The notes: generated from the sequence alone by a model not told the origin. 27,247 nucleotides of DNA from Brevundimonas sp. (GCF_031082345.1 NZ_JAVHLH010000008.1:1-27247), one strand, 5' to 3'. Counted from the first letter of the stretch, positions 17,430-25,484 are shown. Translations and numbers: made by a program.

Positions 17430-18185
17430 CTAGCCGATCCGCACGCCCGTCATCGAGATCGATCCGCCCTCGATGACGTCGTTGAAGAAGCGGACGTCCT
17501 CGTTCGGCCGGCGCTGGGCGGCGACGTAGAGCAGCGGCAGGAAATGCTCGTCGGTCGGCACGCTCATCTGCGCGTCCTCGGCGAGGCCGACCCAGTCGAT
17601 CAGGGCGTCGTCGTCGCCGCGGACCAGCGCCGCCTTGACCGCCTCGTTGAACTGCGTCGCCCAGCCATAAGGCTCGCCGCCGGCCCGCTTCCAGGTGCGC
17701 AGATTGTGGACGAAGTCGCCCGAGCCGGCGATCACCACCCCCTCGTCCCGCAGCGGCGCCAGCTTTCGCGCCAGGTCGAAATGGCCCCGGGCGTCCAGCC
17801 CGCGATCCAGCGACAGCTGCACGACCGGCACGTCCGCCTCGGGCCAGACGTGGGTCAGCACGGACCAGGTCCCGTGATCCAGGCCCCACTGGTCGGTCGG
17901 CGCCGCCCCGGTCAGGTCCGCGACCCGGGCGGCCAGGTCGGGCGAGCCCGGCGCGGGATACTGCATCGCATGCAGTTCATCCGGGAAGGCGCCGAAATCG
18001 TGGATGGTTTCCGGCGTCGACTGCGCGGTGACGGCGGGCCCGTCCGTCTCCCAGTGAGCCGAGACCATGAGCACGCCTTTCGGCTTGCCGACCGCCCGGC
18101 CGATCTCGCGCCAGACGTCCGCGCAGGAACCGCCCAGCGCATTCATCGGCGAACCGTGGCCGAAGAAGAGGACGGGCTGGCGCAT
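17430..18185 (-). CDS. LigB-type extradiol ring-cleavage dioxygenase (YgiD/DODA-like)
   Basis: A 251-residue enzyme of the class III extradiol dioxygenase (LigB) superfamily, close to 4,5-DOPA dioxygenase and E. coli YgiD. The metal and active-site histidines of the family are visible: H10 in FFGHGSP, H44 in VSAHWET, H104 in DHGTWSVL, H160 in GSGDFVHN and H214 in TDEHFLPLLY. These enzymes cleave catechol rings using a non-haem metal; the physiological substrate in bacteria is usually unknown. The ATG at 18185 overlaps the wrbA stop by one base (TGATG), so it is translationally coupled to a quinone reductase-like flavoprotein, suggesting a shared catechol/quinone context. Confidence 0.88.
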   Translation of the reverse strand: MRQPVLFFGHGSPMNALGGSCADVWREIGRAVGKPKGVLMVSAHWETDGPAVTAQSTPETIHDFGAFPDELHAMQYPAPGSPDLAARVADLTGAAPTDQWGLDHGTWSVLTHVWPEADVPVVQLSLDRGLDARGHFDLARKLAPLRDEGVVIAGSGDFVHNLRTWKRAGGEPYGWATQFNEAVKAALVRGDDDALIDWVGLAEDAQMSVPTDEHFLPLLYVAAQRRPNEDVRFFNDVIEGGSISMTGVRIG

Positions 18186-18787
18186 CAGCCGAACAGCTTC
18201 TTCGCCGTCTCCGCGACATAGCGGCCCTGCCAGCGGGCGCCCTCCAGCTCGTTGTCGCTGGGCATGCGCGAGCCGTCGCCGCCCGTGATGGTGGTGGCGC
18301 CGTAGGGCGAGCCGCCGGTGATCTCGTCCATGCGCTGCTGGCCTTCCCAGGCGTAAGGCAGTCCGGTGACGATCATGCCGTGATGCAGCAGGGTCTGGAT
18401 CAGGCCGATCAGCGTCGTCTCCTGCCCGCCGTGCTGCGTCGCGGTGGAGGTGAAGGCCGAGCCGACCTTGCCGACAAGGGCGCCCTTCATCCACAGGCCG
18501 CCGGTCTGGTCGAGGAAATTGCGCATCTGCGACGCCGCCGTGCCGTAGCGGGTCCCCGCCCCGACGATGATGGCGTCATAGCCGTTCAGGTCGGCCACCC
18601 TGGCGATCGGCGCGGCCTGGTCCAGCTTGTAGCCGCTCTTGCGGGCCTGGTCCTCGGGCACGAGTTCCTCGACCCGCTTGATGTCGACCTCGGCGCCGTC
18701 CACCGAGCGTGCGCCGGCCGCGACGGCTTCGGCCATGGCTTCAACGTGGCCGCGGGTGGAATGATACAGGACAAGGATCTTGGGCAT
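18185..18787 (-). CDS. wrbA: WrbA-family NAD(P)H:quinone oxidoreductase
   Basis: A 200-residue flavodoxin-fold protein of the WrbA family, FMN-dependent and able to reduce quinones by two electrons with NAD(P)H. Visible features are the FMN phosphate loop YHSTRGHVE near residues 8-16, the block [20 protein letters not shown], the WrbA-specific [12 protein letters not shown] with its conserved His, and [22 protein letters not shown] near the C-terminus. The first residues [11 protein letters not shown] fix the ATG at 18787, with GGAGAG four bases upstream. The length is standard. It is followed by the overlapping dioxygenase gene. A 7-bp hairpin in the 5' region is listed separately. Confidence 0.95.
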   Translation of the reverse strand: MPKILVLYHSTRGHVEAMAEAVAAGARSVDGAEVDIKRVEELVPEDQARKSGYKLDQAAPIARVADLNGYDAIIVGAGTRYGTAASQMRNFLDQTGGLWMKGALVGKVGSAFTSTATQHGGQETTLIGLIQTLLHHGMIVTGLPYAWEGQQRMDEITGGSPYGATTITGGDGSRMPSDNELEGARWQGRYVAETAKKLFG

Positions 18788-18833
18788 CGGACTCTCCGCT
18801 TGACTGGGCTGCTCTATTAGTAACAGCGACTGT

Positions 18834-18852
18834 AGCGGAAATAGGTTCCGCT
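18834..18852. other. Short perfect hairpin upstream of wrbA
   Basis: AGCGGAA (18834-18840) and TTCCGCT (18846-18852) form a perfect 7-bp stem with a 5-nt loop, 47 bp ahead of the wrbA ATG and 24 bp after the stop of the HExxH gene. A smaller ACAG-CGA-CTGT dyad adjoins it at 18823-18833. No T tract follows on the minus strand, so an operator or leader structure is as likely as a terminator. Confidence 0.35.
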
Positions 18853-18875
18853 GACAGGCGGACAAGTCCCCCCGG

Positions 18876-19343
18876 TCAGGTTTTGATCCGCGGCCCCAGC
18901 GGACAGATACGGTCGTAGAACTCGGCCGGCGCCGGAACCGCGCCGCCCCTGAGCAGGCGGAAGCGGTGTTCCACCACCATCGCCTGCTGCTCGATATTGA
19001 GACTTCCCCAACTGCAGTCCATGCCGGTCGGATAGGCGTAGGAGGCCGGACGATCGCCCGCCCGCAGCTTGCCGGTCAGCAGATTGATCCCCTGCTGCGC
19101 CTGCCACACGTGGGTCAGTTCATGGATCAGCACCGCCTGGACCTTCACCGGCGCCGCGGCGATGTCCGACGGCAGGGATCGGCCGGGCCAGACGATCCAG
19201 TCGCGGCCGAACCAGCGGCCGGGCACAAAGGCGCGAACGACCGGCCAGGGCGCGCCCAGCAGGCGGACCTTCGCGCAGCATAGGGCGTCGCCGAAGGCCT
19301 CTCGCGCCAAGTCCGTTTCGCCGTCGGTCAGCGGCCGGATCAA
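18876..19343 (-). CDS. HExxH putative metalloprotein (Vgr-related type)
   Basis: A protein of about 155 residues with a zinc-peptidase-like motif [12 protein letters not shown] (H74 and H78, catalytic-type E75) and, 40 residues later, [11 protein letters not shown], where E118 could be the third metal ligand as in gluzincins. There is no signal peptide. Similar short proteins in Caulobacterales carry the annotation 'vgr-related protein', but I see no VgrG domain. The start is uncertain: a TTG at 19343 overlaps the stop of the VanY-like gene (TTGA), and a GTG at 19388 is also open. Neither has a good ribosome site, so coupling with the upstream gene is likely. Proteolytic activity is unproven. 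Confidence 0.65.
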   Translation of the reverse strand: MIRPLTDGETDLAREAFGDALCCAKVRLLGAPWPVVRAFVPGRWFGRDWIVWPGRSLPSDIAAAPVKVQAVLIHELTHVWQAQQGINLLTGKLRAGDRPASYAYPTGMDCSWGSLNIEQQAMVVEHRFRLLRGGAVPAPAEFYDRICPLGPRIKT

Positions 19344-20245
19344 GGCGCGACCATGGTCACCGCATAGCCGCCCGTCGGGCTGACCCACTCCCAGTGCCAG
19401 GGCTCATAGACATACGGCACGAAGCCGAAGCGGTGGGCGTTCTGGACCAGCCAGCGGTAGGTGGCGGTGCGGCTCATATGCAGCCGGCTGTTCGGCGAGG
19501 TGTTGTCGACGCCCATCTGGCCCATCTGGCCGACATAGAGGTCGACCGCCGTGCCGGTGCGGTGCGGGGAACAGACCGCCCGGCGCAGGCCGTCGCAATT
19601 GCCCTGGGCGGCGCAGCGGGCCGCGTCGGCCTCCGGGTCCCGGAAACCGGAGAAGATCTGCAACAGCTCACGATCCGCCGCGACCTCGGGCACTTCTTCC
19701 CGCGCCGCCGCCACCATCAGCCGGTAGGCCGCCAGCACGTCGCGCCGCAACAGGCGGGTCAGCCGGTCGGCGTGCTCCTCGGACTCGACCAGATAGCCGA
19801 GCTGATACAGCGGCGGCGGATCGGGACACGGCTGTTCGCGGACCCGCTCCATGATGAAGGGCCGGCGCTCCTGCCACAGGCCGCGGAAGACCTGGAAGGT
19901 CGCCGGGTCGAACCAGCCGGTGGCCGGCAGGCTGTGGGCGTACTGGAACTCGGCCAAGGCCCGGGCGAACCGGGGCGAGCCCGGCGCGCAGCCGGTGCCC
20001 AGCTCCTTCTGGATCAGCGGCAGATAGGTCTCCCAACCCCACTCGGTCGGGCCGAACGGCGCCCATTCCAGCGAATAGTGCGAGATCGCATTGGCCAGCG
20101 CCGGCGCGCCCCATTCGATCTGATCCGCATCGCACACTTCCGCCACCCCGGACGACGACTGCGCGTGCGCCTCGCCCGCGCTCCCCATCGCCCCGGCCAG
20201 GAACGGCAGGGCGGCCAGCATCGTCAGGAGGGCGCGGTTCGACAT
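19340..20245 (-). CDS. Exported VanY-like D-alanyl-D-alanine carboxypeptidase with peptidoglycan-binding-like domain
   Basis: A 301-residue exported protein. Residues 1-28 form a signal peptide with likely cleavage at AHA-QS. Residues about 75-120 contain FARALAEFQYAHSLPATGWF, resembling a PG_binding_1 repeat. The C-terminal part carries the VanY/DacB metallopeptidase pattern: H228 and D235 in SPHRTGTAVDLYVG, and E281 and H284 in YEPWHWEW, giving the usual His-Asp-His zinc site and catalytic Glu. Such enzymes trim the peptide stems of peptidoglycan in the periplasm. Seven cysteines in the mature part suggest disulfides. The ATG at 20245 is chosen because it starts the signal peptide. Its stop overlaps the start of the HExxH gene. 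Confidence 0.85.
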   Translation of the reverse strand: MSNRALLTMLAALPFLAGAMGSAGEAHAQSSSGVAEVCDADQIEWGAPALANAISHYSLEWAPFGPTEWGWETYLPLIQKELGTGCAPGSPRFARALAEFQYAHSLPATGWFDPATFQVFRGLWQERRPFIMERVREQPCPDPPPLYQLGYLVESEEHADRLTRLLRRDVLAAYRLMVAAAREEVPEVAADRELLQIFSGFRDPEADAARCAAQGNCDGLRRAVCSPHRTGTAVDLYVGQMGQMGVDNTSPNSRLHMSRTATYRWLVQNAHRFGFVPYVYEPWHWEWVSPTGGYAVTMVAP

Positions 20246-20388
20246 GGCCGGATGGTGACCCCAGCGGTGTGTCCACGGCAAGACCCTTCGCCCGTCGAGG
20301 ACCGGACGGCGCGACAGCTCGCGCGTCGCGCTCAAAGTCGGCATGGTGAAGGTACGGCCGACTCAGGGCCGGACCGCCGGACGCCCGC

Positions 20389-21831
20389 ATGACCGACGCC
20401 GCCCAAACCTCGACCGCAGGGGCCGCCCCGCGCCGCAGCAACGGCGTGCTCGCCGCCTTCTCGGCCGCCTGCCTGCCCTATGCCGCGCTCGGCCTGCCGG
20501 TCTACGTCACCCTGCCGGAATTCTACGCCAGCCACGTCGGCGTCGACCTCGCCGTGGTCGGGCTGGTGTTCCTGATCATCCGCATGGCCGACATCGTCAT
20601 CGATCCGGCCCTCGGCATGGTCATCGACCGCACCAACAGCCGCTTCGGCCGCTACCGGCTGTGGATGGGTCTGGCGGCGCCGGTGCTGATGCTGGCGGTC
20701 GGCATGCTGTTCATGGCCCGGCCGGGCGCCGGCGCGGCCCACCTGACCCTGTGGCTGGTGGTTCTGTCGCTGGGCTTCTCGGTCAGCCTGCTGTCGCAGG
20801 TCAGCTGGGCCTCGGCCCTGTCCTCCGACTACGATCAGCGTTCGCGCATCTACGGCTGGTGGCAGACCGCCAACATCATCGGCGTGCTGGCGGTGCTGAT
20901 GGTGCCGGTGCTGGTGCAGAACATGGGCTGGGGCGACTACGCCCGCGCGGTGCAGTGGCAGGGCTGGTTCATCATCATCGCCCTGCCCGTCTCCCTGGCC
21001 ATCACCTTCGCCTTCACGCCGGAGCCGCCGCCCGGGCCGCCCGCCTCGGCCGAAAGCCGGTTCGCCTATCTGGCCCTGTTCAAACGGCCGGTGATCCAGC
21101 GCCTGCTGGGCGCGGACCTGGCGCTGGGCGTCGCGCGCGGCGTCGTCGGGGCCCTGTTCTTCTACTTCTTCGAGGCCGCGCGCGGCTTCGAGCGCGCCGA
21201 GACCTCGATCCTGCTGCTGGTCTATTTCGTCTTCGGCCTGTTCGGCGCCCCGGCGTGGAGCTGGCTGGCGGTGCGGCTGGGCAAGCACCGGGCGCTGATC
21301 TGGGCCTGCGTCTATTTCGCCGTGACCCTGATGCTCGCCGCCTTCCTGGCGCCGGTTCTGGTCGAACCGGTCCGAGGCGCGCTCGAGGCCGTGACCGGCG
21401 CCCCCGCCCCCTACGCCGACCTGCTGATGGCCGGGCTCATGGTCGCCCTGGTGGGCCTCGCCTTCGCCTCGGGCGACCTGCTGCTGCGGGCCATGATGGC
21501 CGACGTCAGCGATCAGGTGCGGCTCGACGACGGCGCCGACCGCACCGGCCTCCTGTTCTCGATCCTGACCGCCACCTCCAAGCTCGGCTACGCCGTCTCG
21601 GTCCTGACCTTCGCCGGCCTGCAGATGGCCGGCTTCGATCCGGGGCTGGGCGGCGGGAATTCCGGTCCGGCCCTGATGTGGCTGCAGATCATGTTCGCCG
21701 GCCTGCCGGCCCTGTGTCTGCTGCTCGCGGCCCTCGCCCTGCACCGCTATCCGCTGGACCAGACGCGCCACGCGGAAATCCGCGCCGCCCTTGAAGCGCG
21801 CGGGCCGGCGGGCCGGAAGGCCGGGGCATGA
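20389..21831 (+). CDS. GPH-type sugar:cation symporter (MFS)
   Basis: A 480-residue polytopic inner-membrane transporter with about 12 hydrophobic segments. The segment RMADIVIDPALGMVIDRTNS with following RFGRYRLWM, between helices 2 and 3, is the hallmark of the glycoside-pentoside-hexuronide (MelB-like) family, including the acidic residues that bind the coupling cation in MelB. The second half has the related RSRIYGWWQTANIIG and LRAMMADVSDQVRL loops. The substrate cannot be read; many alphaproteobacterial members are uncharacterised. The start has a weak ribosome site. The stop overlaps the mazG ATG (ATGA). It is divergent from the VanY-like gene across a 143-bp gap in which I see no clear promoter. 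Confidence 0.88.
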   Translation: MTDAAQTSTAGAAPRRSNGVLAAFSAACLPYAALGLPVYVTLPEFYASHVGVDLAVVGLVFLIIRMADIVIDPALGMVIDRTNSRFGRYRLWMGLAAPVLMLAVGMLFMARPGAGAAHLTLWLVVLSLGFSVSLLSQVSWASALSSDYDQRSRIYGWWQTANIIGVLAVLMVPVLVQNMGWGDYARAVQWQGWFIIIALPVSLAITFAFTPEPPPGPPASAESRFAYLALFKRPVIQRLLGADLALGVARGVVGALFFYFFEAARGFERAETSILLLVYFVFGLFGAPAWSWLAVRLGKHRALIWACVYFAVTLMLAAFLAPVLVEPVRGALEAVTGAPAPYADLLMAGLMVALVGLAFASGDLLLRAMMADVSDQVRLDDGADRTGLLFSILTATSKLGYAVSVLTFAGLQMAGFDPGLGGGNSGPALMWLQIMFAGLPALCLLLAALALHRYPLDQTRHAEIRAALEARGPAGRKAGA

Positions 21832-22628
21832 CCGACGCCCGCGCCCGCCCCGTCGACCGCCTCAACGCCATCATGGTCCGGCTGCGCGACCCGGTCGGCG
21901 GCTGCCCCTGGGACGTCGAACAGACCTTCCAGACCATCGCCCCCTATACGCTCGAGGAGGCCTACGAGGTCGCCGACGCCATCGAGCGCGGCGACTGGGA
22001 CGAGCTGAAGTCCGAACTGGGCGACCTGCTGTTCCAGGTCGTCTTCCACGCCCGCATGGCCGAGGAACAGGGACTGTTCGGCTTCGACGACGTGGCGAAC
22101 GCCATCGCCGACAAGCTGGAGCGCCGCCACCCCCACGTCTTCGGCGACGAGGCCGCCAAGCCCGACGGCGCCGCCCAGAAGGCCCGCTGGGAGGACATCA
22201 AGGCCGCCGAACGCGTCGCCAAGGCCCAGCACGGCGTGCTCGACGACGTCCCCGTCGGACTGCCGGCCCTCGCCCGCGCCGCCAAGCTGACCAAACGCGC
22301 CGCCCGCGTCGGCTTCGACTGGCCCTCGACGGCCGAGGTGCTGGACAAGCTGGATGAGGAGGTCGCCGAGCTGAAGGCCGAGATCGTCGCCGGCGACCTC
22401 GACAAGGCCCGCGGCGAACTGGGCGATCTGCTGTTCGTCATGGCCAATCTCGCCCGCAAGCTGGGGGTCGAGCCCGAGGACGCCCTGCGCGGAACCAACG
22501 CCAAATTCGTCCGCCGCTTCGCCTTCATCGAGGCGGAACTGGCGAAGGCCGGGCGGACGCCAGAGCAGTCGGATCTCGCCGAGATGGACGGGCTGTGGAA
22601 CGCGGCGAAGGCGGCGGAGCGGGGCTGA
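21828..22628 (+). CDS. mazG: Nucleoside triphosphate pyrophosphohydrolase MazG
   Basis: A 266-residue house-cleaning enzyme that hydrolyses (d)NTPs to NMP and pyrophosphate, and in E. coli lowers ppGpp. There are two MazG domains. The first has CPWD at 26-29 and the Mg-binding pattern E43, E44, E47, E63 and D66 (EEAYE...ELGD); the second has EEVAELKAEI...ELGDLLF. The length is that of full two-domain MazG. The ATG overlaps the transporter stop by 4 nt and has GGAAGG 7 nt upstream. mazG close to hflX and hfq is a known alphaproteobacterial neighbourhood, though here an HWE kinase on the other strand comes between. Its stop is 6 bp from the stop of that convergent kinase gene. Confidence 0.96.
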   Translation: MTDARARPVDRLNAIMVRLRDPVGGCPWDVEQTFQTIAPYTLEEAYEVADAIERGDWDELKSELGDLLFQVVFHARMAEEQGLFGFDDVANAIADKLERRHPHVFGDEAAKPDGAAQKARWEDIKAAERVAKAQHGVLDDVPVGLPALARAAKLTKRAARVGFDWPSTAEVLDKLDEEVAELKAEIVAGDLDKARGELGDLLFVMANLARKLGVEPEDALRGTNAKFVRRFAFIEAELAKAGRTPEQSDLAEMDGLWNAAKAAERG

Positions 22629-22634
22629 AGCCCC

Positions 22635-23636
22635 CTACTGCGCCACCCGGTCCTTGTTCATCCGCAAGCGGACCACCAGCCCCTGCGGGGCCCAGTCCTT
22701 CTCGATGTCGCCGTCCAGCTGGCGGGCCATGGCGCGCTCCACCATCTGGCTGCCATAGCCGCCCGGTCCCTCGGGCGGTTTCACCGGCGGCCCGCCCTGC
22801 TCCGTCCAGGCGATCACGATCTCCTTGTCGTGCGCCGAACAGGACACGTCCAGGGTTCCTGTCTCCGCCGAAAGGGCGCCGTACTTCAGCGAATTGGTCG
22901 CCAGTTCGTGGACGATCAGGGCCAGGGCGTTGGCCGCCTGCTCGCCCACGCCCATGCGCGGCACCGACACCCGGATGCGGCCGCTGAAGGCGCCGAGGTC
23001 GTCATAGGGCGCGAGCAGGACGGACAGGAGGTCGCCCAGCAGGGCCGCCTTGCCTTCTTCGCCCGGAAGCGGACGAACCAGGTCGTGGGCGCGCCCCAGG
23101 GCCGTCAGGCGCTGGGTCAGTTCCCGGGCCATGTCGCCGGTCGTATCCACCGAGCGGGAGGTGATGGCGGTCAGCCCCGAGGCGATGGCCAGCAGGTTCT
23201 TGACCCTGTGGCTCATCTCGCCGGCGAGCAGTTCGTGGCCTTCCTCGGCCTGTTTGCGGCCGGTCACGTCGATGAAGATGCCGAACATCTTGCGGCTGAC
23301 CATGCCGAGGTCGTCGCCCTGGCCGCGGGCGGAGACCCAGCGGACATCGTCGTCGACCAGGATGCGGAAATCGATCTCATAGGGCCCGATGACCGCGCGG
23401 GTGGCGGCGAAGGCGGCCCGCACCCGGTCCCGGTCGGCCGGGTGAATGTGGGACGAGAGGTCTTCGAAGGTGACGTGGGGGCGAATCGGCATGCCCCAGA
23501 GTCCGAACGCCGCGTCGTCCATGGCGAAGGTGTCGTCGTCGACGTTCCAGGACCATAGCGCGACCCCGGCGGCCTCAAGCCCTCGTTGCAGATTGGCGGC
23601 GTCCCAGGTCGGCGCGCTCTTCTTCGTCTTCGACAT
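22635..23636 (-). CDS. PAS-HWE sensor histidine kinase (soluble)
   Basis: A 333-residue cytoplasmic histidine kinase. Residues about 20-130 form a PAS/PAC sensor ending in GIFIDVTGRKQAEE; no membrane helix is present. The phospho-acceptor is H143 in EMSHRVKNLLA, the HWE-type H-box. The ATPase part has the N-box H243-E244...N248 (VHELATNSLKYGAL) and the W277-T-E279 triad that names the HWE family, then GGYGSQMVERAMARQL as the G-box. HWE kinases are abundant in Alphaproteobacteria, and some feed the PhyR general stress pathway; that link is not shown here. No response regulator lies next to it. It is an orphan inserted between mazG and hflX. Confidence 0.92.
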   Translation of the reverse strand: MSKTKKSAPTWDAANLQRGLEAAGVALWSWNVDDDTFAMDDAAFGLWGMPIRPHVTFEDLSSHIHPADRDRVRAAFAATRAVIGPYEIDFRILVDDDVRWVSARGQGDDLGMVSRKMFGIFIDVTGRKQAEEGHELLAGEMSHRVKNLLAIASGLTAITSRSVDTTGDMARELTQRLTALGRAHDLVRPLPGEEGKAALLGDLLSVLLAPYDDLGAFSGRIRVSVPRMGVGEQAANALALIVHELATNSLKYGALSAETGTLDVSCSAHDKEIVIAWTEQGGPPVKPPEGPGGYGSQMVERAMARQLDGDIEKDWAPQGLVVRLRMNKDRVAQ

Positions 23637-23732
23637 TCACTGGCCCACGCTCAACCGCGTCGCGCGACCTTGCGCGACCATGCGTGAACACCCGATCCTA
23701 GCACGGACCGCCCCGGCGCGCGCGCCTGCCGC

Positions 23733-25055
23733 CTAGGCGGCCCCGGAAAACTGCCGCTCGAACCGCCCCAGCGCCGCCGGATGCAGGCGCACGACGACAT
23801 GCGTCCGGCCCTCGGCGTCCGTCTCGCGCCCGGTGACCCGGCCGTTCTCGTACAGCCAGGCCAGGGCCTCGCCCTGAGACGGGTCCAGCACCAGCTCGGT
23901 CTCCGGGTCGTCGTCGATCAGGCCCGCGATGGTCTCGCGCAGGGGTTCGATCCCCTCCCCGGTCCAGGCCGATACCGCTACGGCCTTGCCCTGGCCCCGC
24001 AGCCGTTCGGCCTGGCCCAGCACGGCTTCGCGGGTATCGGCGTCCAGCAGGTCGATCTTGTTCCAGACCTCCAGCACCCGGCGCGTCTTGCCCTCGGGCG
24101 TCTCGATCTGTTTCAGCACCGCCTCGACATCCTTGCGCTGGGCGTCGCTGTCAGGTGAGGCGATGTCGCGCACATGCAGGATCAGATCGGCCTCGCCGAC
24201 CTCCTCCAACGTGGCGCGGAAGCTCTCGACCAGTTCGTGCGGCAGATCCGAGATGAAGCCGACGGTGTCGGCCACGATGGCCGGCCGGCCCTGCGGCAGG
24301 CGGATGGTGCGCTGGGTGGTGTCGAGGGTGGCGAACAGCAGGTCCTTGGCCACCACGTCCGAACCGGTCAGCCGGTTGAACAGGGTCGACTTGCCGGCGT
24401 TGGTGTAGCCGACCAGGGCCACGGTCGGGAACGGGACCTTCTGGCGCTGCTTGCGGTGCAGGCCGCGCGTGCGGCGCACCTCCTCCAGCTCGGCCTTCAG
24501 CTTGACGATGCGGTCGGCGATCAGGCGGCGGTCGAGCTCGATCTGGGTCTCGCCGGGGCCGCCGGTCGAGCCGGTGCCGCCGCGCTGGCGCTCGAGGTGG
24601 GTCCAGGTGCGGACCAGCCGCGACCGCTCATAGTCCAGCCGGGCCAGCTCGACCTGGAGCCGGCCTTCCTTGGTCCGCGCCCGGCGGCCGAAGATCTCTA
24701 GGATCAGGCCGGTGCGGTCGATGACCTTGCAGTCCCAGGCCTTCTCCAGATTGCGCTGCTGGACCGGCGTCAGCTGGTCGTCGACGACCACGGCCTCGGC
24801 CTCGGCGGCCCGAACCAGGGACGCCAGCTCCTCGACCTTGCCCGAGCCGAACAGGGTCGCGGGCGCGGGCTTGCGGACGCGCACGATCTCCTCGGCGCGG
24901 ACGTCGAGGTCCAGCGCCCGGGCGAGGCCGGCGGCCTCCTCCAGACGCTCGGTCGACAGCCGCGAACTCTCGCTCGCGCCGAAGCCCGAGCGTTCGGGGT
25001 GGATGACGATGGCCCGGATCAGCGGGACGGCGTGGTCGATCAGCGGGGTGGCCAA
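23733..25055 (-). CDS. hflX: GTPase HflX, ribosome-associated
   Basis: A 440-residue GTPase that splits stalled or stressed 50S-containing ribosomes in known bacteria. It has the N-terminal HflX domain with the family signature GTGSTGGPGETQIELDRR (about 160-177), then the G domain: G1 GYTNAGKST (216-224), G3 DTVGF (263-267) and G4 NKID (332-335). A C-terminal extension ends in HPAALGRFERQF. The start is uncertain: no ATG or GTG is in frame between the hfq stop and the first conserved residues. The TTG at 25055 is the best choice and gives a normal N-terminus, but its ribosome site is weak. hfq-hflX adjacency is conserved in Proteobacteria and supports co-transcription with hfq. Confidence 0.93.
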   Translation of the reverse strand: MATPLIDHAVPLIRAIVIHPERSGFGASESSRLSTERLEEAAGLARALDLDVRAEEIVRVRKPAPATLFGSGKVEELASLVRAAEAEAVVVDDQLTPVQQRNLEKAWDCKVIDRTGLILEIFGRRARTKEGRLQVELARLDYERSRLVRTWTHLERQRGGTGSTGGPGETQIELDRRLIADRIVKLKAELEEVRRTRGLHRKQRQKVPFPTVALVGYTNAGKSTLFNRLTGSDVVAKDLLFATLDTTQRTIRLPQGRPAIVADTVGFISDLPHELVESFRATLEEVGEADLILHVRDIASPDSDAQRKDVEAVLKQIETPEGKTRRVLEVWNKIDLLDADTREAVLGQAERLRGQGKAVAVSAWTGEGIEPLRETIAGLIDDDPETELVLDPSQGEALAWLYENGRVTGRETDAEGRTHVVVRLHPAALGRFERQFSGAA

Positions 25056-25134
25056 GGGGGCGTGCAGCTCTCTGGTGGGCAGGCGGGGGCCGATAGATAG
25101 GTACGTCAGCGCCGCGAGGCCATCCCCTCGAGGC

Positions 25135-25380
25135 TCAGTCCTCGTCGGCCTCGGGCTCGTACAGCTGCACCGGCGCCGACGGCATGATGGTCGAGATGGC
25201 GTGCTTGTAGACCAGCTGCGACTGGCCGTCGCGGCGCAGCAGCACACAGAAGTTGTCGAACCAGGTCACGATGCCCTGCAGCTTGACCCCGTTGACGAGG
25301 AAGATGGTCAGCGGCGTCTTGGTCTTGCGGACGCTGTTGAGGAAGGTGTCCTGAAGGTTCTTGGACTTGTCTTGCGACAT
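25135..25380 (-). CDS. hfq: RNA chaperone Hfq
   Basis: An 81-residue Sm-like protein that forms hexamers and pairs small RNAs with mRNAs. The Sm1 region [20 protein letters not shown] and the Sm2 motif YKHAIST (Y58, K59, H60) are intact, and the N-terminus [12 protein letters not shown] matches alphaproteobacterial Hfq. The tail is short and acidic (EPEADED), as usual for the class. The ATG at 25380 gives the conserved start [11 protein letters not shown]. The leader is 104 nt after dat and contains an A-rich stretch that could bind Hfq itself. hflX follows on the same strand. Confidence 0.98.
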   Translation of the reverse strand: MSQDKSKNLQDTFLNSVRKTKTPLTIFLVNGVKLQGIVTWFDNFCVLLRRDGQSQLVYKHAISTIMPSAPVQLYEPEADED

Positions 25381-25484
25381 GGCAGGTTCAGCCTGTTCTT
25401 GATTGTTTCGCCGGCCGGGGGGAGCGGACGGGACCGATCGACGCCGGCCGCTCACCTTACCCGCCCCTGCGGTCGTCGCAACGC

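Noticed and set aside
18819..18850. GGAAC on the minus strand upstream of wrbA as an EcfG stress-sigma -35 box
   Set aside because: The only GTT downstream is about 20 bp away, whereas the EcfG pattern needs 16-17 bp before CGTT. wrbA under stress control stays possible but is not shown.
20332..21771. A 479-codon minus-strand frame opposite the GPH transporter
   Set aside because: Composition is Gln/Gly/Arg/His-rich with no motif, while the plus strand encodes a clear membrane transporter.
23728..23741. Perfect 14-bp palindrome GCCGCCTAGGCGGC across the hflX stop codon
   Set aside because: It arises from GCC codons, the TAG and a GC-rich tail; no T run follows and no regulator is known to use it.
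25412..25450. CGGCCGG/CCGGCCG inverted repeat between dat and hfq as a terminator
   Set aside because: The 26-nt loop and lack of a T tract make a terminator unlikely; the arms are simple GC sequence.
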